A stretch of 64,000 nt of DNA from Homalodisca vitripennis (Eukaryota; Arthropoda; Insecta; Hemiptera; Cicadellidae), in contig NW_025777498.1 in the NCBI RefSeq assembly GCF_021130785.1, positions 1-64,000 on the forward strand. Reading direction: 5' to 3'. How positions within the stretch are numbered: the stretch's first letter is position 1; every line of letters starts with the position of its first letter. A program made the translations under genes and the position numbers. Positions 54,349-62,688 of this stretch are shown piece after piece. The notes under the pieces are model-generated. The model saw nothing but the letters and a program-made list of their open reading frames with translations. It made no database searches and was not told the origin of the DNA.

Positions 54349-54699
54349 TTATTCTACAAAGTTAATTGTTATAATTTCTTTATCTTTTATAGTCTTCTTT
54401 CCAGTAACAATCAAGTGTAATTTTTCATTTTTGTTTAATTCTTTAATCTTTTTTTTCATCCAAAAACAGTCAAAAATCTGTTCGGCAAGTGTACTTTACA
54501 ATCTTCCAACTCGGCAATTATTGTAAACCCGAATTTTATCTTTCATTTTCTCCAAATTCAAGATTCTATGTTTCTTCCTTTCTTCCAATTCATTTAACTT
54601 CTTATACTCTTTAAACTTACATTCTCCAATATCATTTAACTTCTTATACTCTTTAAACTTACATTCTCCAATATCATTTAACTCTTTCAAGAACTCCAT
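54349..54699 (-). pseudogene. Lys/Glu-rich coiled-coil protein, frame broken
   Basis: Starts at ATG 54699, directly after the start motif (AAATTTTTTCTATTTAA-ATG). The first part (67 aa) is a charged helix with an exact internal duplication, LNDIGECKFKEYKK twice, from a 42-base tandem repeat. The frame breaks near 54496. A second frame continues the gene (MKKKIKELNKNEKLHLIVTG...) to a stop at 54349. No family recognised. Confidence 0.5.
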
Positions 54700-54716
54700 T
54701 TAAATAGAAAAAATTT
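54700..54716 (-). promoter_or_regulatory. start motif of the 54699 gene
   Basis: Coding strand AAATTTTTTCTATTTAA immediately before ATG. Confidence 0.55.
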
Positions 54717-54821
54717 AAAGACGGAAAAAATGAAATTTGCTAACAATCACTCCAGAAGTCGAGGGAATTGCCAACATCTTCATTGTTTGACGAGGTTCTT
54801 CATTTACTTTCTCCAAATGTA
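54717..54821. other. intergenic spacer
   Basis: Short non-coding gap between two minus-strand genes; nothing beyond AT-rich sequence. Confidence 0.4.
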
Positions 54822-55216
54822 CTATAAAATCATTTCTGGCTTAAAATCGTAGACAAATTCAACATCCAGATAATGAAAAAATACAGGTAATATCTTTTCA
54901 TAATAAACGTGTGTATCGATACCTACAAACCTAATGTATTCTTTGAAAAGGAAAATAATTTTGTCAACGGTTCCAAGAGATAAGTAAAAATTTTTATTCT
55001 GTTTTCTAAATTCTGTAACAAATTTTGTTTGCTTCTTGTCTCCATATTGCAATTTTGTAAGCAGATTATTCAAAATGTGTTAGTTTATTTCGAAATTTCC
55101 TAGGTTTAGGTCTTTCGTACAAAATTAAATTACAATCTCTACAAACTAAATATTTTTTATCAATAATTTCTCCTCTATTATAACACTTGTAACAGTTGGC
55201 ATTGTACTCTTTCCAT
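54822..55216 (-). pseudogene. zinc-ribbon protein, possibly late transcription factor-like, frame broken
   Basis: An ATG at 55216 follows the start motif (CTTTTTGTTTAA-ATGG), but the frame slips just after it. The main zinc-ribbon frame reads NCYKCYNRGEIIDKKYLVCR followed by DCN, giving two CxxC pairs, then a basic stretch. It ends at 55066, and the next frame (55070-54822, NNLLTKLQYGDKKQTKFV on) continues the same gene. A CxxC-CxxC ribbon, then an aromatic/basic stretch and a helical C-terminal domain recall the poxvirus late transcription factor VLTF3 family. That is a resemblance, not a proof. Other possibility: an unrelated viral zinc ribbon. Confidence 0.4.
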
Positions 55217-55240
55217 TTAAACAAAAAGATTTTTTTATAA
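55217..55240. promoter_or_regulatory. bidirectional start-motif promoter, 24 bp
   Basis: The ATG codons of two divergent genes (minus at 55216, plus at 55241) are only 24 bases apart. On one side the minus strand reads TTTAA-ATGG, on the other the plus strand reads TTTATAA-ATGG. Both carry the block's start motif, so one short AT-rich stretch would serve both genes. Confidence 0.5.
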
Positions 55241-55484
55241 ATGGAGATTATGGAACTAAGTCTGCCGAGATATAAATTTTTTCAGCGCAAATGTTTGTGT
55301 TTACATTTCTACAACAGAGATAAATAGAAATAATTTCATTCTATTGTACAACTATTTAGGATATTATGTGTACGATTATAAAGATTATTACGGGAGAAAT
55401 CGGGATTTTTCAGTGGCGAAAGAGTATATTTTTGAAATATTAGAAGGAATGAAAGAGAATAATATGAACATCATTAACTACTGA
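55241..55484 (+). pseudogene. hypothetical protein, frame broken
   Basis: ATG directly after TTTTTTATAA. The first frame (MEIMELSLPRYKFFQRKCLC...) shifts near 55318, and the rest is tyrosine-rich (LGYYVYDYKDYYGRNRDFSV...), ending at 55484. It overlaps the end of the capsid gene on the other strand by a few bases. No family recognised. Confidence 0.4.
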
Positions 55485-56673
55485 ATTTCTCTAATATCGT
55501 TCTTAATCACATCATAGGCTAAAAATTTCTCAGAGACAACAACAACATAACAAATCGCGTTTGTAACAGCTTTTTGAAAATCCATATTGATAATTATATC
55601 GTTCTTTGAACCAGAAATATTTGTCAAACTCTTTGTTGTATCAATGACATAAATAGGTCTATTCGCTAAAAATTCTTTAGGATTGTAATACATTTCCTTA
55701 TTATTACAGTAAACTTTCGTAAAATCTTGATACATCTGATACATGATTCTGAAAAGACCTCCGGAAATGTTTAAATTTTGTAATTCATCTGGATAATAAC
55801 AACCGTTCAATTTTACTCTGATATTTTTTACATCCAAACTATCAAACTTTGAAAGGATTTTTTTCTTGATTATTCTGTCTATCTGTTTGAAAACCTATGA
55901 TAACGAACATGGGATTGAAGATATTTCTATAAATATTTGTGATATCGAACGAATAAGTTGTTTCCGGAAATACCTTTTTGTTCAATACATTGCCAATCTA
56001 GAAAATTAAACATAATGTTTTGACTTTTTGTAATTTCATCAATCAATCTAATTTTACTCGTGGTTTTATAATCAATCATTGGAACTCTAATAAAAAAATC
56101 TGTAATTGTTATTTTTCCATCAACAGGCATAACATTTCCAGTTGCAGTCTTCAGAATCACATCATCGTCTTCTGCCCTTATAAAACTTAGATAAAATCCT
56201 CCTTTATAGATCGGAATAGTAACATTTTCAAAAAATCCTAATCCAAAATGAGATAAATTTCCAGCTGCTTCAAAAACACCAAATTTAAAATCTGATTCAA
56301 AGCCATTAGAAGTTTGAGAAATAACATCACTTTTTGAATACGAAATAGTTCCTTTAATTGTGCTTAATTGGCCACAGTTTTCGACTTCTTCTATCAATTT
56401 ATTGTGTTTTCTTACTTCAATCTTAGAAAATAAAAACGGTATAAAATTATCGATTAATCTAACATTATCAGTTCCAAGATATGCTTGACCATCTTGTTTT
56501 GTTAAAGTTCCAGAAATATAAAACTGGAAGTTAGACGAGCAAAAGTTATCTCCAAAATCAATATTAAACTCAGTTCTTTTATTCGGTTCATTCAAATGTT
56601 GTTTACTAATTGGATAGAAATTTTTAAACTCCGCCCTTTCAATATCACTAGCATATTTTCTGTAGTCCGCCAT
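55478..56673 (-). CDS. major capsid protein (hexon-like), frame broken
   Basis: Predicted major capsid protein forming the viral shell. ATG at 56673 follows AAATTTTCTCTTATTAA. The N-terminal part (248 aa, 56673-55927) begins MADYRKYASDIERAEFKNFY and is rich in beta-strand-like sequence (IDFGDNFCSSNFQFYISG, DNFIPFLFSKIEVRKHNKLI). This agrees with the protein I know from Polinton- and adintovirus-like loci in invertebrates. The C-terminal part (119 aa, 55837-55478) follows in another frame after breaks between about 55925 and 55840. Together the span of about 400 codons fits a double jelly-roll capsid protein. The fold is inferred, not shown by the sequence. Confidence 0.65.
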
Positions 56674-56690
56674 TTAATAAGAGAAAATTT
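56674..56690 (-). promoter_or_regulatory. start motif of the capsid gene
   Basis: Coding strand AAATTTTCTCTTATTAA immediately before ATG. Confidence 0.6.
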
Positions 56691-56794
56691 AGAAATTTTA
56701 AACATCGTGTATCATTTTTTCATCGATCTAATGTACGTTTTTATAAGAAAAGATATAAATTTTAGTAAAATAATTAAAAAGATTAGAGTCATTT

Positions 56795-57193
56795 TTAATG
56801 ATCTACTTCGTCATATTCAGGATTCTCTTCCTTAAATTTTGCGATCTCGGTCACATATTTCAATAAAATCTGCACAGGATAGTAACCGCTATCTATAATA
56901 TTGTTCCAATCAACTGTATCTTTATTTTCATCCAAAAACTTTATACTCAAGTGTTGATAGAGACAAAGAACAGACATATGATCTTTTAATTGATAATGTA
57001 TATTTTCTTGAATGAACTCTGATGATAAAGTTTGATATTTAGCAATGTTATACCAATTCAATTTGTTTACGTATAATCTCATCATATCTTCGGATAATTC
57101 ATATTTTTGAGAAATGTCATCCCAATGTTCTTTTTTCAAATCTCTTTCGTGTTGCATGATAAAAAGATCGAAAGCACTGTAATGTCCCGCCAT
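56795..57193 (-). CDS. helical repeat protein, 132 aa
   Basis: ATG at 57193, with the start motif just upstream (AAATTTTTTCTTAATAAATA, then GAG-ATG). The protein contains short repeats built on W-I / YQ-LS-FI: LNWYNIAKYQTLSSEFIQEN, then LYQHLSIKFLDENKDTVDWN. Such tandem helical repeats occur in large DNA viruses; role unknown. An intact frame. The spacer to the capsid gene is about 120 bases. Confidence 0.6.
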   Translation of the reverse strand: MAGHYSAFDLFIMQHERDLKKEHWDDISQKYELSEDMMRLYVNKLNWYNIAKYQTLSSEFIQENIHYQLKDHMSVLCLYQHLSIKFLDENKDTVDWNNIIDSGYYPVQILLKYVTEIAKFKEENPEYDEVDH

Positions 57194-57215
57194 CTCTATT
57201 TATTAAGAAAAAATT

Positions 57216-57359
57216 TCAAGTTTTTATAAATTGGCTCTTTTTTGCGTCACATTCAGCACATTTTCCAGAAATTCTCTTAACTCCATTGATGTTTGCATAG
57301 TATTTTATATCATTTGTTGCAGTTTTTTCTTTACATCTCACACAATATATGAGCGCCAT
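57216..57359 (-). CDS. 47-aa zinc-ribbon protein
   Basis: Small intact gene: ATG at 57359 right after AAAATTTCCTTATATAA, TGA at 57216. The protein begins MALIYCVRCKEKTATNDIKY and later has CAECDAKK, giving CxxC and CxxC about 35 residues apart. This is the pattern of very short viral and archaeal zinc ribbons (the DUF5679 type, from memory). It could bind nucleic acid or act as a small structural protein. It ends just upstream of the start of the helical-repeat gene (57193), and its stop overlaps that gene's start motif. Confidence 0.6.
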   Translation of the reverse strand: MALIYCVRCKEKTATNDIKYYANINGVKRISGKCAECDAKKSQFIKT

Positions 57360-57376
57360 TTATATAAGGAAATTTT
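57360..57376 (-). promoter_or_regulatory. start motif of the zinc-ribbon gene
   Basis: Coding strand AAAATTTCCTTATATAA immediately before ATG. Confidence 0.6.
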
Positions 57377-57377
57377 A

Positions 57378-58284
57378 TCATCCATAAAACCCTACGCGAA
57401 TACCTATTTCAGTAAGATCTTCCTCCATATTATTAAGTTTTTCTTCTAATTTTTGAAATTTGACAGCATAAGAATCATTGTATTCAACAAAATTTATGAC
57501 CAATATTCTCAAAAGTTTTCGTAGCATCTAAACTAAACTTATCAAAAGACTCTTTAAATCTAGTAAGTTTTTCATTAATTTCACCAACATCGTCTACTGA
57601 TCTTTTACTTCTTTCATCAAGTTTTTCATAGACTTCTGTTGTAAAATCTTTAACATGCTGTTTATGATTCTCATAATTTTGTTTTAGTTCATTAAACATT
57701 TTAATAGGATCTTCTAATTGAATCATTACAACAACATCAAATGGATTAATTCCTTTACTAACACCGCTAATTCTTTTTCCTTTAAAATCTAAGGCATTTT
57801 TAACATTCGGATCATGTAAATCAACAATATCGATGTTTTCTGATAATTTTAGAGGTTTTAAAATTTGTTCTTTAACAACAACATCATGTTTGTCAATACC
57901 AGGTCGAACACCGACAATTCTTTTCTTATTAGCCAAACTAACATAATTCTTTTCAACTTTGATCGCTTCAGTAATTTTATCAGCTTTTTCGATATGAGAC
58001 ATTAAATTGGTAAATAATTTTTTTACACCATCATCAACTTCTTTTTCCAATGTTTTTATTTTATCAGCAACTTCATTTGAACTCATGAAATTTGCAAGTT
58101 TGTTATCATATTCTGCTTTAAAATCTTCAATCTCGACAGCAAACATATCTGAATCTGGAAGGTTTTGTAATAAATTTTCTAACTTGTTATCAAACTCATT
58201 TCTCAAACTATCAAAATTCAAACTATTATCTACATTTTGAATAATTTGTGTTCCAAATACGTCAAAAATATTTTGTGAATCCAT
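57378..58284 (-). CDS. fibre-like coiled-coil protein, C-terminus frame-shifted
   Basis: ATG at 58284 (MDSQNIFDVFG) is chosen over upstream starts because the start motif lies directly before it (AAATTATTACTTAATAAAT). A long acidic coiled coil (residues about 15-110) is followed by two similar units, KKRIVGVRPGIDKHDVVVKE and KRISGVSKGINPFDVVVMIQ. A second coiled coil follows. Units of the form RI-GV-GI-DVVV-Q recall repeats in virus and phage fibres. The frame ends at 57484, and a shifted frame (EYNDSYAVKFQKLEEKL on) carries the coiled coil to a stop at 57378. I infer a trimeric fibre or spike. Confidence 0.5.
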
Positions 58285-58693
58285 ATTTATTAAGTAATAA
58301 TTTGTTAACAACTTCTTTAAAATCTTTACCAGTACTCAGTTCATTCAAAACAAAAACACATAAATGACCACAAATTGGGGGATCTTTATAGTCTTGAATC
58401 TGAGAATCATTGTAGTAGACGCTTGATTTTTTTAAATATTTAATCAATTCTATAGGTGGTTTGTCCTCAATTCTTCCATACGAATCAAAATAACATGCAT
58501 TCTTATCATTTTTATAATAACAAATCCAATGCGTTCCACTTCCCATAATCGAGTCTAAATTCACAATTCCACATTCAAATTTCTTAACTTTTTCAGGTAA
58601 TGTATCTCTCATGAAGATTCCTCTAAAATGTTTAATATTTTTGCAGATTTCTTCCAATTCCCCGAATGTTAAAGGTTTAAATTTTTTTTTCAA
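58262..58693 (-). CDS. adenain-like cysteine protease
   Basis: Maturation protease that would cut capsid precursors. The frame shows the C5/C48 triad in order: His in GSGTHWICYY, Asp in ACYFDSYGR, Gln (DSQIQD) and Cys in PPICGHLCVFVLNE, all within about 85 residues. Length about 143 aa is short for adenain (about 200). No ATG opens the frame: it begins at TTG (58693), just after ATTG where ATG might be expected, and overlaps the end of the 58677-59126 gene. So the start is uncertain or broken. The stop overlaps the start of the fibre-like gene by about 23 bases. Confidence 0.75.
   Translation of the reverse strand: MKKKFKPLTFGELEEICKNIKHFRGIFMRDTLPEKVKKFECGIVNLDSIMGSGTHWICYYKNDKNACYFDSYGRIEDKPPIELIKYLKKSSVYYNDSQIQDYKDPPICGHLCVFVLNELSTGKDFKEVVNKLLLNKYGFTKYF
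58285..58303 (-). promoter_or_regulatory. start motif of the fibre-like gene
   Basis: Coding strand AAATTATTACTTAATAAAT immediately before ATG, located inside the 3' end of the protease gene. Confidence 0.5.
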
Positions 58694-59126
58694 TGTTTGA
58701 TTTCACGTAATTCAAAGTTTTTTCATCTAATCCAGATCCTGTAACATCTTCCAACTCTTTATCTAACCAATTTAAAATGTTTCGAACAATAGGAATCACA
58801 TCCTTTTTAACGATTGGAGCAGCTTTACGAACATAAGGAACAACATTTTTAACAACTGGAATATTTTCTCCAAAATCTAATAAATCTTTCAAAAGTCCAC
58901 CATTTTTGAGTTCTTTCAACTGATTATAAGAAAATTCTATTCTGGTTCCTTTATTGTTTTTCTTATGTTTTTCGAGTTTATTGTATTGTCTATTTGTTAA
59001 AAATATCTTATCTTCGCCATTTTTTAGTTGATCTATTTTAAATTGAATACTAACGGGTATTTTCTTCTTAAAAGCGGATTTTATTTTTTCTTTCTGATTT
59101 TTGCTGAAATTTACGTTCACCTCCAT
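58677..59126 (-). CDS. basic minor capsid/core-like protein, 149 aa
   Basis: Intact frame, ATG at 59126 right after AAATTTTAACTATATAA. Very basic N-terminal half, then an amphipathic segment (LKNGGLLKDLLDFGENIPVV) and a KAAPIVKKDVIPIVRNILNW stretch, then VTGSGLDEKT near the C-terminus. The layout resembles small basic core or membrane-lytic minor capsid proteins next to the protease in adenovirus-related viruses. The VTGSG could be a protease cleavage site. It is transcribed between the PLA2 gene and the protease. Confidence 0.5.
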   Translation of the reverse strand: MEVNVNFSKNQKEKIKSAFKKKIPVSIQFKIDQLKNGEDKIFLTNRQYNKLEKHKKNNKGTRIEFSYNQLKELKNGGLLKDLLDFGENIPVVKNVVPYVRKAAPIVKKDVIPIVRNILNWLDKELEDVTGSGLDEKTLNYVKSNIEKKI

Positions 59127-59143
59127 TTATATAGTTAAAATTT
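59127..59143 (-). promoter_or_regulatory. start motif of the 59126 gene
   Basis: Coding strand AAATTTTAACTATATAA immediately before ATG. It overlaps the last codons of the upstream PLA2 frame. Confidence 0.6.
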
Positions 59144-59745
59144 CAAGTTCTCTTCGATTCCCATTCCTAGTTTTCTCTTCAAAAACATTGCTCCAGCTGT
59201 TGGAAGCGCAACAAATCTTTCACCTAAACTAGCATCTTTTGATAAAAATCTATCCATTGCCTTATCTTGCAAAACTTTATCTGCGATATGTCTGGAATTT
59301 GTGTCTCTATGTTTTGCATAAAAAATATCGTGTTCCATAGCAGCTTGGTCTAATTTATTTATACCAGGATCTCCTCTTTTTAGTCTTTTTTTCGAGTTTT
59401 GTGCCAGGCCCCAGATACTGATAAGTTGGTACGTGTAATTCAAAAGGTAAATTGTTGATAAAATCATTCAAAAGTCCACTACCCTCAATCATAGATGAAC
59501 TTATTGCCGGCAAAACTCGTTTTAAATATTTAATTCCATCAGGTTTTTCAATCATTTCATCAAGTTTGTTCGAAATAAAATCCTTAATCGCTTTCTTTTC
59601 GTTCAAAAAATTGTTGTTTCCAGCCTTTTCTTGAGCATAAATATAATTAATAATTCCATCGAGTTTTGTCAAATCGTCGATATATCTGTATTCAATCTTA
59701 TTATCACTGTATTTTCTCACACCTGATCCTTCGATTCTTTTTTCC
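59135..59745 (-). CDS. parvovirus-type phospholipase A2 domain protein, frame broken
   Basis: Minor capsid protein domain that would breach the endosomal membrane. Going down the minus strand there is an IEGSG site near 59735, a helical region, a second IEGSG (59489-59475), and then the Ca2+-loop motif YLGPGTKLEK at the end of the 59720-59355 frame. After a frame break near 59400 the next frame carries the catalytic AMEHDIFYAKHRD (His-Asp) and a helical tail ending LGMGIEENLKF. Order and spacing (GPG loop, then His-Asp) match viral VP1-type PLA2. Homologues are typically joined to the coiled-coil and GT-GLW domains upstream, which here lie at 59820-60447. Confidence 0.7.
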
Positions 59746-59819
59746 CAAATTGGTTTTAATCAAATTGAGATATTTTTTACCTTTACTTGACTTTGGTTTC
59801 TTAGTTGATGGATCATTAT

Positions 59820-60447
59820 TTTTGTAAATTGAATCAGATTTCCATAAAAATTTCAGTATACTTTTTCAAATCTTCTTCAGAATATAAACCGTCTTTTGGA
59901 ACATCAGTGCCTGTTAATAATCTCCATAAACCTTGAGTTCCTTTATATGTTTTATCTTCAATAATTATATCATTATGTTCAAAATTCACGGGCAAATTTC
60001 CAATCATAAAACTTTTCTTTTTTTCTGTCCCAATACAAACCAAATTTATCATCCTTTGCTCTAGGAAGAAATTTTTTACCAATTTCACCAATTATTATAT
60101 CCGTTGTTCCAGGACTTATTGGTTCAACTATGGTAGAGTCTTCAATGATTCGAGGTCTAAATGGTGTTGAAGATGGTAATTTTGGCAATTCAAACTCAGA
60201 TTCTGGTATCGAAATATCAGCAAATTGTCGTACAACTGGAACCAAATTCATCAAATTTTGATTATCACTTAAAACATTTTCAATTTTGCCCTCAACGTTT
60301 TTTATTGCAGAAGTTACAGGTTGATTAATTTTTTGAATAAATTCTTGTTCTTTTTCATCAATTCGAATCTGTTCTTTAAATTCTTTGATTAATTTTCTTT
60401 TCTATTTGATCAAGTTTTTTTGCTTCTTCTGAAGTTACGTTCGCCAT
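59820..60447 (-). pseudogene. N-terminal part of the PLA2 protein: coiled coil and GT-GLW domain, frame broken
   Basis: ATG at 60447 follows AAAATTTTCCTAAATAA. The protein starts as a charged coiled coil, breaks near 60400, and continues in another frame into a Pro-rich segment (SESEFELPKLPS-like, 60254-59979). It shifts again near 60000 into a small domain with NLPVNFEHNDIIIEDKTYKG then TQGLWRLLTG. That domain resembles one I know as DUF8207 from invertebrate Polinton-like loci (name from memory). A basic linker then leads, after another break near 59735, into the PLA2 region. I infer one original long gene. Confidence 0.5.
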
Positions 60448-60464
60448 TTATTTAGGAAAATTTT
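60448..60464 (-). promoter_or_regulatory. start motif of the 60447 gene
   Basis: Coding strand AAAATTTTCCTAAATAA immediately before ATG. Confidence 0.6.
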
Positions 60465-60465
60465 G

Positions 60466-60662
60466 AAACGTAAACGTGGAACGTGGAAACGTGAACACGA
60501 AACGTGAACACGGAACGTAAAACGTGAACGTGGAACGTGAAACACGAACGTGAAACACGAACGTGAAACGTAAAACACGAACGTAAAACATGAACGTGAA
60601 ACGTAAACACGAACGTGAAACATGAACGTGAAACATGAACGTGAACGTGGAACGTGAACAGA
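60466..60662. repeat. short tandem repeat built on AACGTGAA
   Basis: About 195 bases of irregular units AACGTGAAAC, AACACG, AACGTGG and AACGTAAA; mostly 6, 8, 10 or 12 bases apart. It fills the gap between the 60447 gene and the end of the ATPase gene (60737), followed by about 75 bases of AT-rich sequence. The open frames in it are low-complexity artefacts. Confidence 0.88.
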
Positions 60663-60736
60663 TTTACCGTTTTTCTGTTATTTTCATAATGTAAATAAAA
60701 AGTAAAGATAATATAAAAATAATTGTAACAAATATT

Positions 60737-61416
60737 TTATCGAGACCACTGAGCAGCATTTATGTTAGAAAATTTATTCAAATATTTTCCATTTTTAGGC
60801 TTCAAAGTTAGATTAATAGTTAAAAATCCATAGTCTTCTTTCCAAATTTTATCACATAATTCATTAAAGTGGTTAAAACTCATATCAGATCCCACATAAT
60901 TGTTGTAAATTTTTCTCGAATAGTGATCGTCTTGCTTAAAAACACACAACATATTCAGATTATTTCTTATAACTTGTTTATCAACCTTTGAAAAGCATTG
61001 AGAAAGATAGATACAAGATATGTTTTTGTGACGGGAAATTACGAAATATTCCTTAATAACGTCTTGATTTTCTAAAATACAATCATCAAAAAACGATTAA
61101 CGAATTGGGTTTACATTCGCTTAACGGAACTATGTCCTCGGAAGCATTATAAAAATGTGATATTTCTTTGCTTAAGTTCTTCTCAATATTTTTGAATCTT
61201 TGTTGTAATTTTTTGTATACGTCTTGTTCTAAAGATTTACTAAAAACATACAAATTGGAATAAGGAATCAACCTATTGTAGATAAAATTCAATAATAAAG
61301 TTGTTTTTCCACATCCACTTGAAACCAACAATTAACAATCTGATTGGTTGATCTTTCTTATTTTCTTCAAACGTTTGAAGTTTTATCTGATCTTTTTGCT
61401 TTAAAAATTTCTCCAT
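60737..61416 (-). CDS. FtsK/HerA-type packaging ATPase, frame broken
   Basis: DNA-packaging motor ATPase. ATG at 61416 follows AAAATCTTCTATTTAA. A short N-terminal frame leads, after a shift near 61330, to the Walker A motif SGCGKTTLLLNF, then NRLIPYSNLYVFSKS. The Walker B strand (NSLIVF) meets another break near 61085, with the acidic DDC just beyond. The C-terminal frame (60952-60737) reads MLCVFKQDDHYSRKIYNNYV and on to NINAAQWSR. The span of about 226 codons is normal for this family in Polinton-like viruses. Confidence 0.7.
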
Positions 61417-61456
61417 TTAAATAGAAGATTTTCATCTTGAAGCAACGCTTGCGAAA
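61417..61456. promoter_or_regulatory. divergent promoter region, ATPase and 61457 gene
   Basis: 40 bases separate the ATPase ATG (minus) from the plus-strand ATG at 61457. The minus side has AAAATCTTCTATTTAA-ATG. The plus side lacks a clear copy (GCTTGCGAAA-ATG). Confidence 0.4.
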
Positions 61457-62135
61457 ATGAAGCTGTTCAAGTTGACTTCAGAAAGCTCTAAATTAGTTTT
61501 AAACTGGGAACATCCTATACACTTAGAGGAAGAATCAAATTATTTTATCGGTTTAAGCGGTTTTTATTCTGATAATTTTGTAATAAATATTAGTGAAAGT
61601 TCTCCTTATTGTATAGGATTTAGTGAGAAGAACATAACAAAATATTATGGTTTTAAACAAAGGATATTATACCTTCGATCAAATAAAAAATTCCCTTAAA
61701 AATTATCTGAAAACATTCAAAACAATCAGATAAATCTTTAAACTTTGACGAAAACAAGTTTGAAATGCAAAAAAATTATCTCTCTAATAAAATTCAAATA
61801 AAATCACCAGTAAGAATAATGTTTTCAGCAATTATAGTACATTTATTAGGGTTTGTTCAAGAAAACTATTGAGCCAAATCAGGTATATTTAGGAAATAAA
61901 ACGCCAAAATTTAGACCGTTCGATGTAATTGAAGTGCACTGCAATCTCGTTGAACCTAGTTTTGAAAATCATACCGAACATTTACACAAAGAATCTGAAA
62001 TTTTGTACACTTTTTTCCCAAATGTTGCTTATGGATCAAAAATCAGTGAAAAAACCGAATGAAATCGATTATATTCCAATTAGAAAAAATATTAAAAGAA
62101 TTCAAAAAATCGTTCAGACTATTCAAGGACTCTGA
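61457..62135 (+). pseudogene. possible minor capsid (jelly-roll) protein, frame broken
   Basis: Starts MKLFKLTSESSKLVLNWEHP at an ATG and runs 80 aa. After breaks between 61697 and 61853 it continues as VYLGNKTPKFRPFDVIEVHC, then ends in a third frame with IQKIVQTIQGL. Alternating hydrophobic residues and FDVIEVHCNL suggest beta structure. Position next to the ATPase and divergent from it suits a penton-like single jelly-roll protein, as in related viruses. This is inference; a non-structural role is possible. Confidence 0.35.
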
Positions 62136-62299
62136 GGGAAATTTATTAAATAATGAGAGTAAAACAACAATATATTTAAGATTGTCGAAAGAATGATGAA
62201 TCAAGGGGGGGAACGAATCGTTCTTACCTTCAAATTTTCAAGAAAACAACTTTTGAATGTATAAATTACAAGAGTCTATGCCATAGACCCTTTCAAAAT

Positions 62300-62360
62300 C
62301 TTCATCCTGACACTGTTTTTTATCAATGAATCTGGGCTTTATTCTCAAAATAAAAATTAC
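62300..62360 (+). pseudogene. remnant of a BRO-N copy
   Basis: Carries the end of a BRO-N-type unit (sequence matching the C-terminal end and the following spacer of the copies at 62385 and 62689: TTTTTTATCAATGAATCTGG). The preceding 62136-62300 is a disordered remnant of the same kind. Confidence 0.5.
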
Positions 62361-62365
62361 TAGTT

Positions 62366-62384
62366 AAATTTTTTTTCTATCTAA
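62366..62384 (+). promoter_or_regulatory. start motif of BRO copy 1
   Basis: AAATTTTTTTTCTATCTAA immediately before ATG. The same string, slightly varied, precedes copies 2 (62671-62688) and 3 (62977-62993). Confidence 0.6.
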
Positions 62385-62660
62385 ATGGAGTCAGTTGTGA
62401 ATCTACTCAAATTCAATAATAAAGACATTGTAAACGATTGTTGACGAAAATAATGAATTTTGGTTTAAGGCGAAAGATGTTGCAGAGGTGTTAGAATATA
62501 AAGATACGAAGAAAGCAATTAAAGAACATGTCAAAGAAAAATATAAAAAAAGCTTCGAAAACATACATTCTGAAGGTAGGGGTGATTCGCCCCCGCCTTC
62601 AAACTTTCAAAAAAAACACTGTTTTTTATCAATGAATCTGGACTTTATACTGAAATAAAA
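62385..62660 (+). pseudogene. BRO-N domain gene, copy 1, frame broken
   Basis: ATG at 62385 (MESVVNLLKF...). The frame ends within 20 codons, and the BRO-N core follows in another frame (NNEFWFKAKDVAEVLEYKDT), the family signature of a DNA-binding domain found in baculoviruses, other insect viruses and phages. The second half has been lost or replaced. Confidence 0.6.
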
Positions 62661-62688
62661 ATTACTAGTTAAATTTCTTTTCTATCTA

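Noticed and set aside
60435..60636. Frames of about 62 aa (FHVHVSRSC-like)
   Set aside because: They are low-complexity translations of the AACGTGAA tandem repeat.
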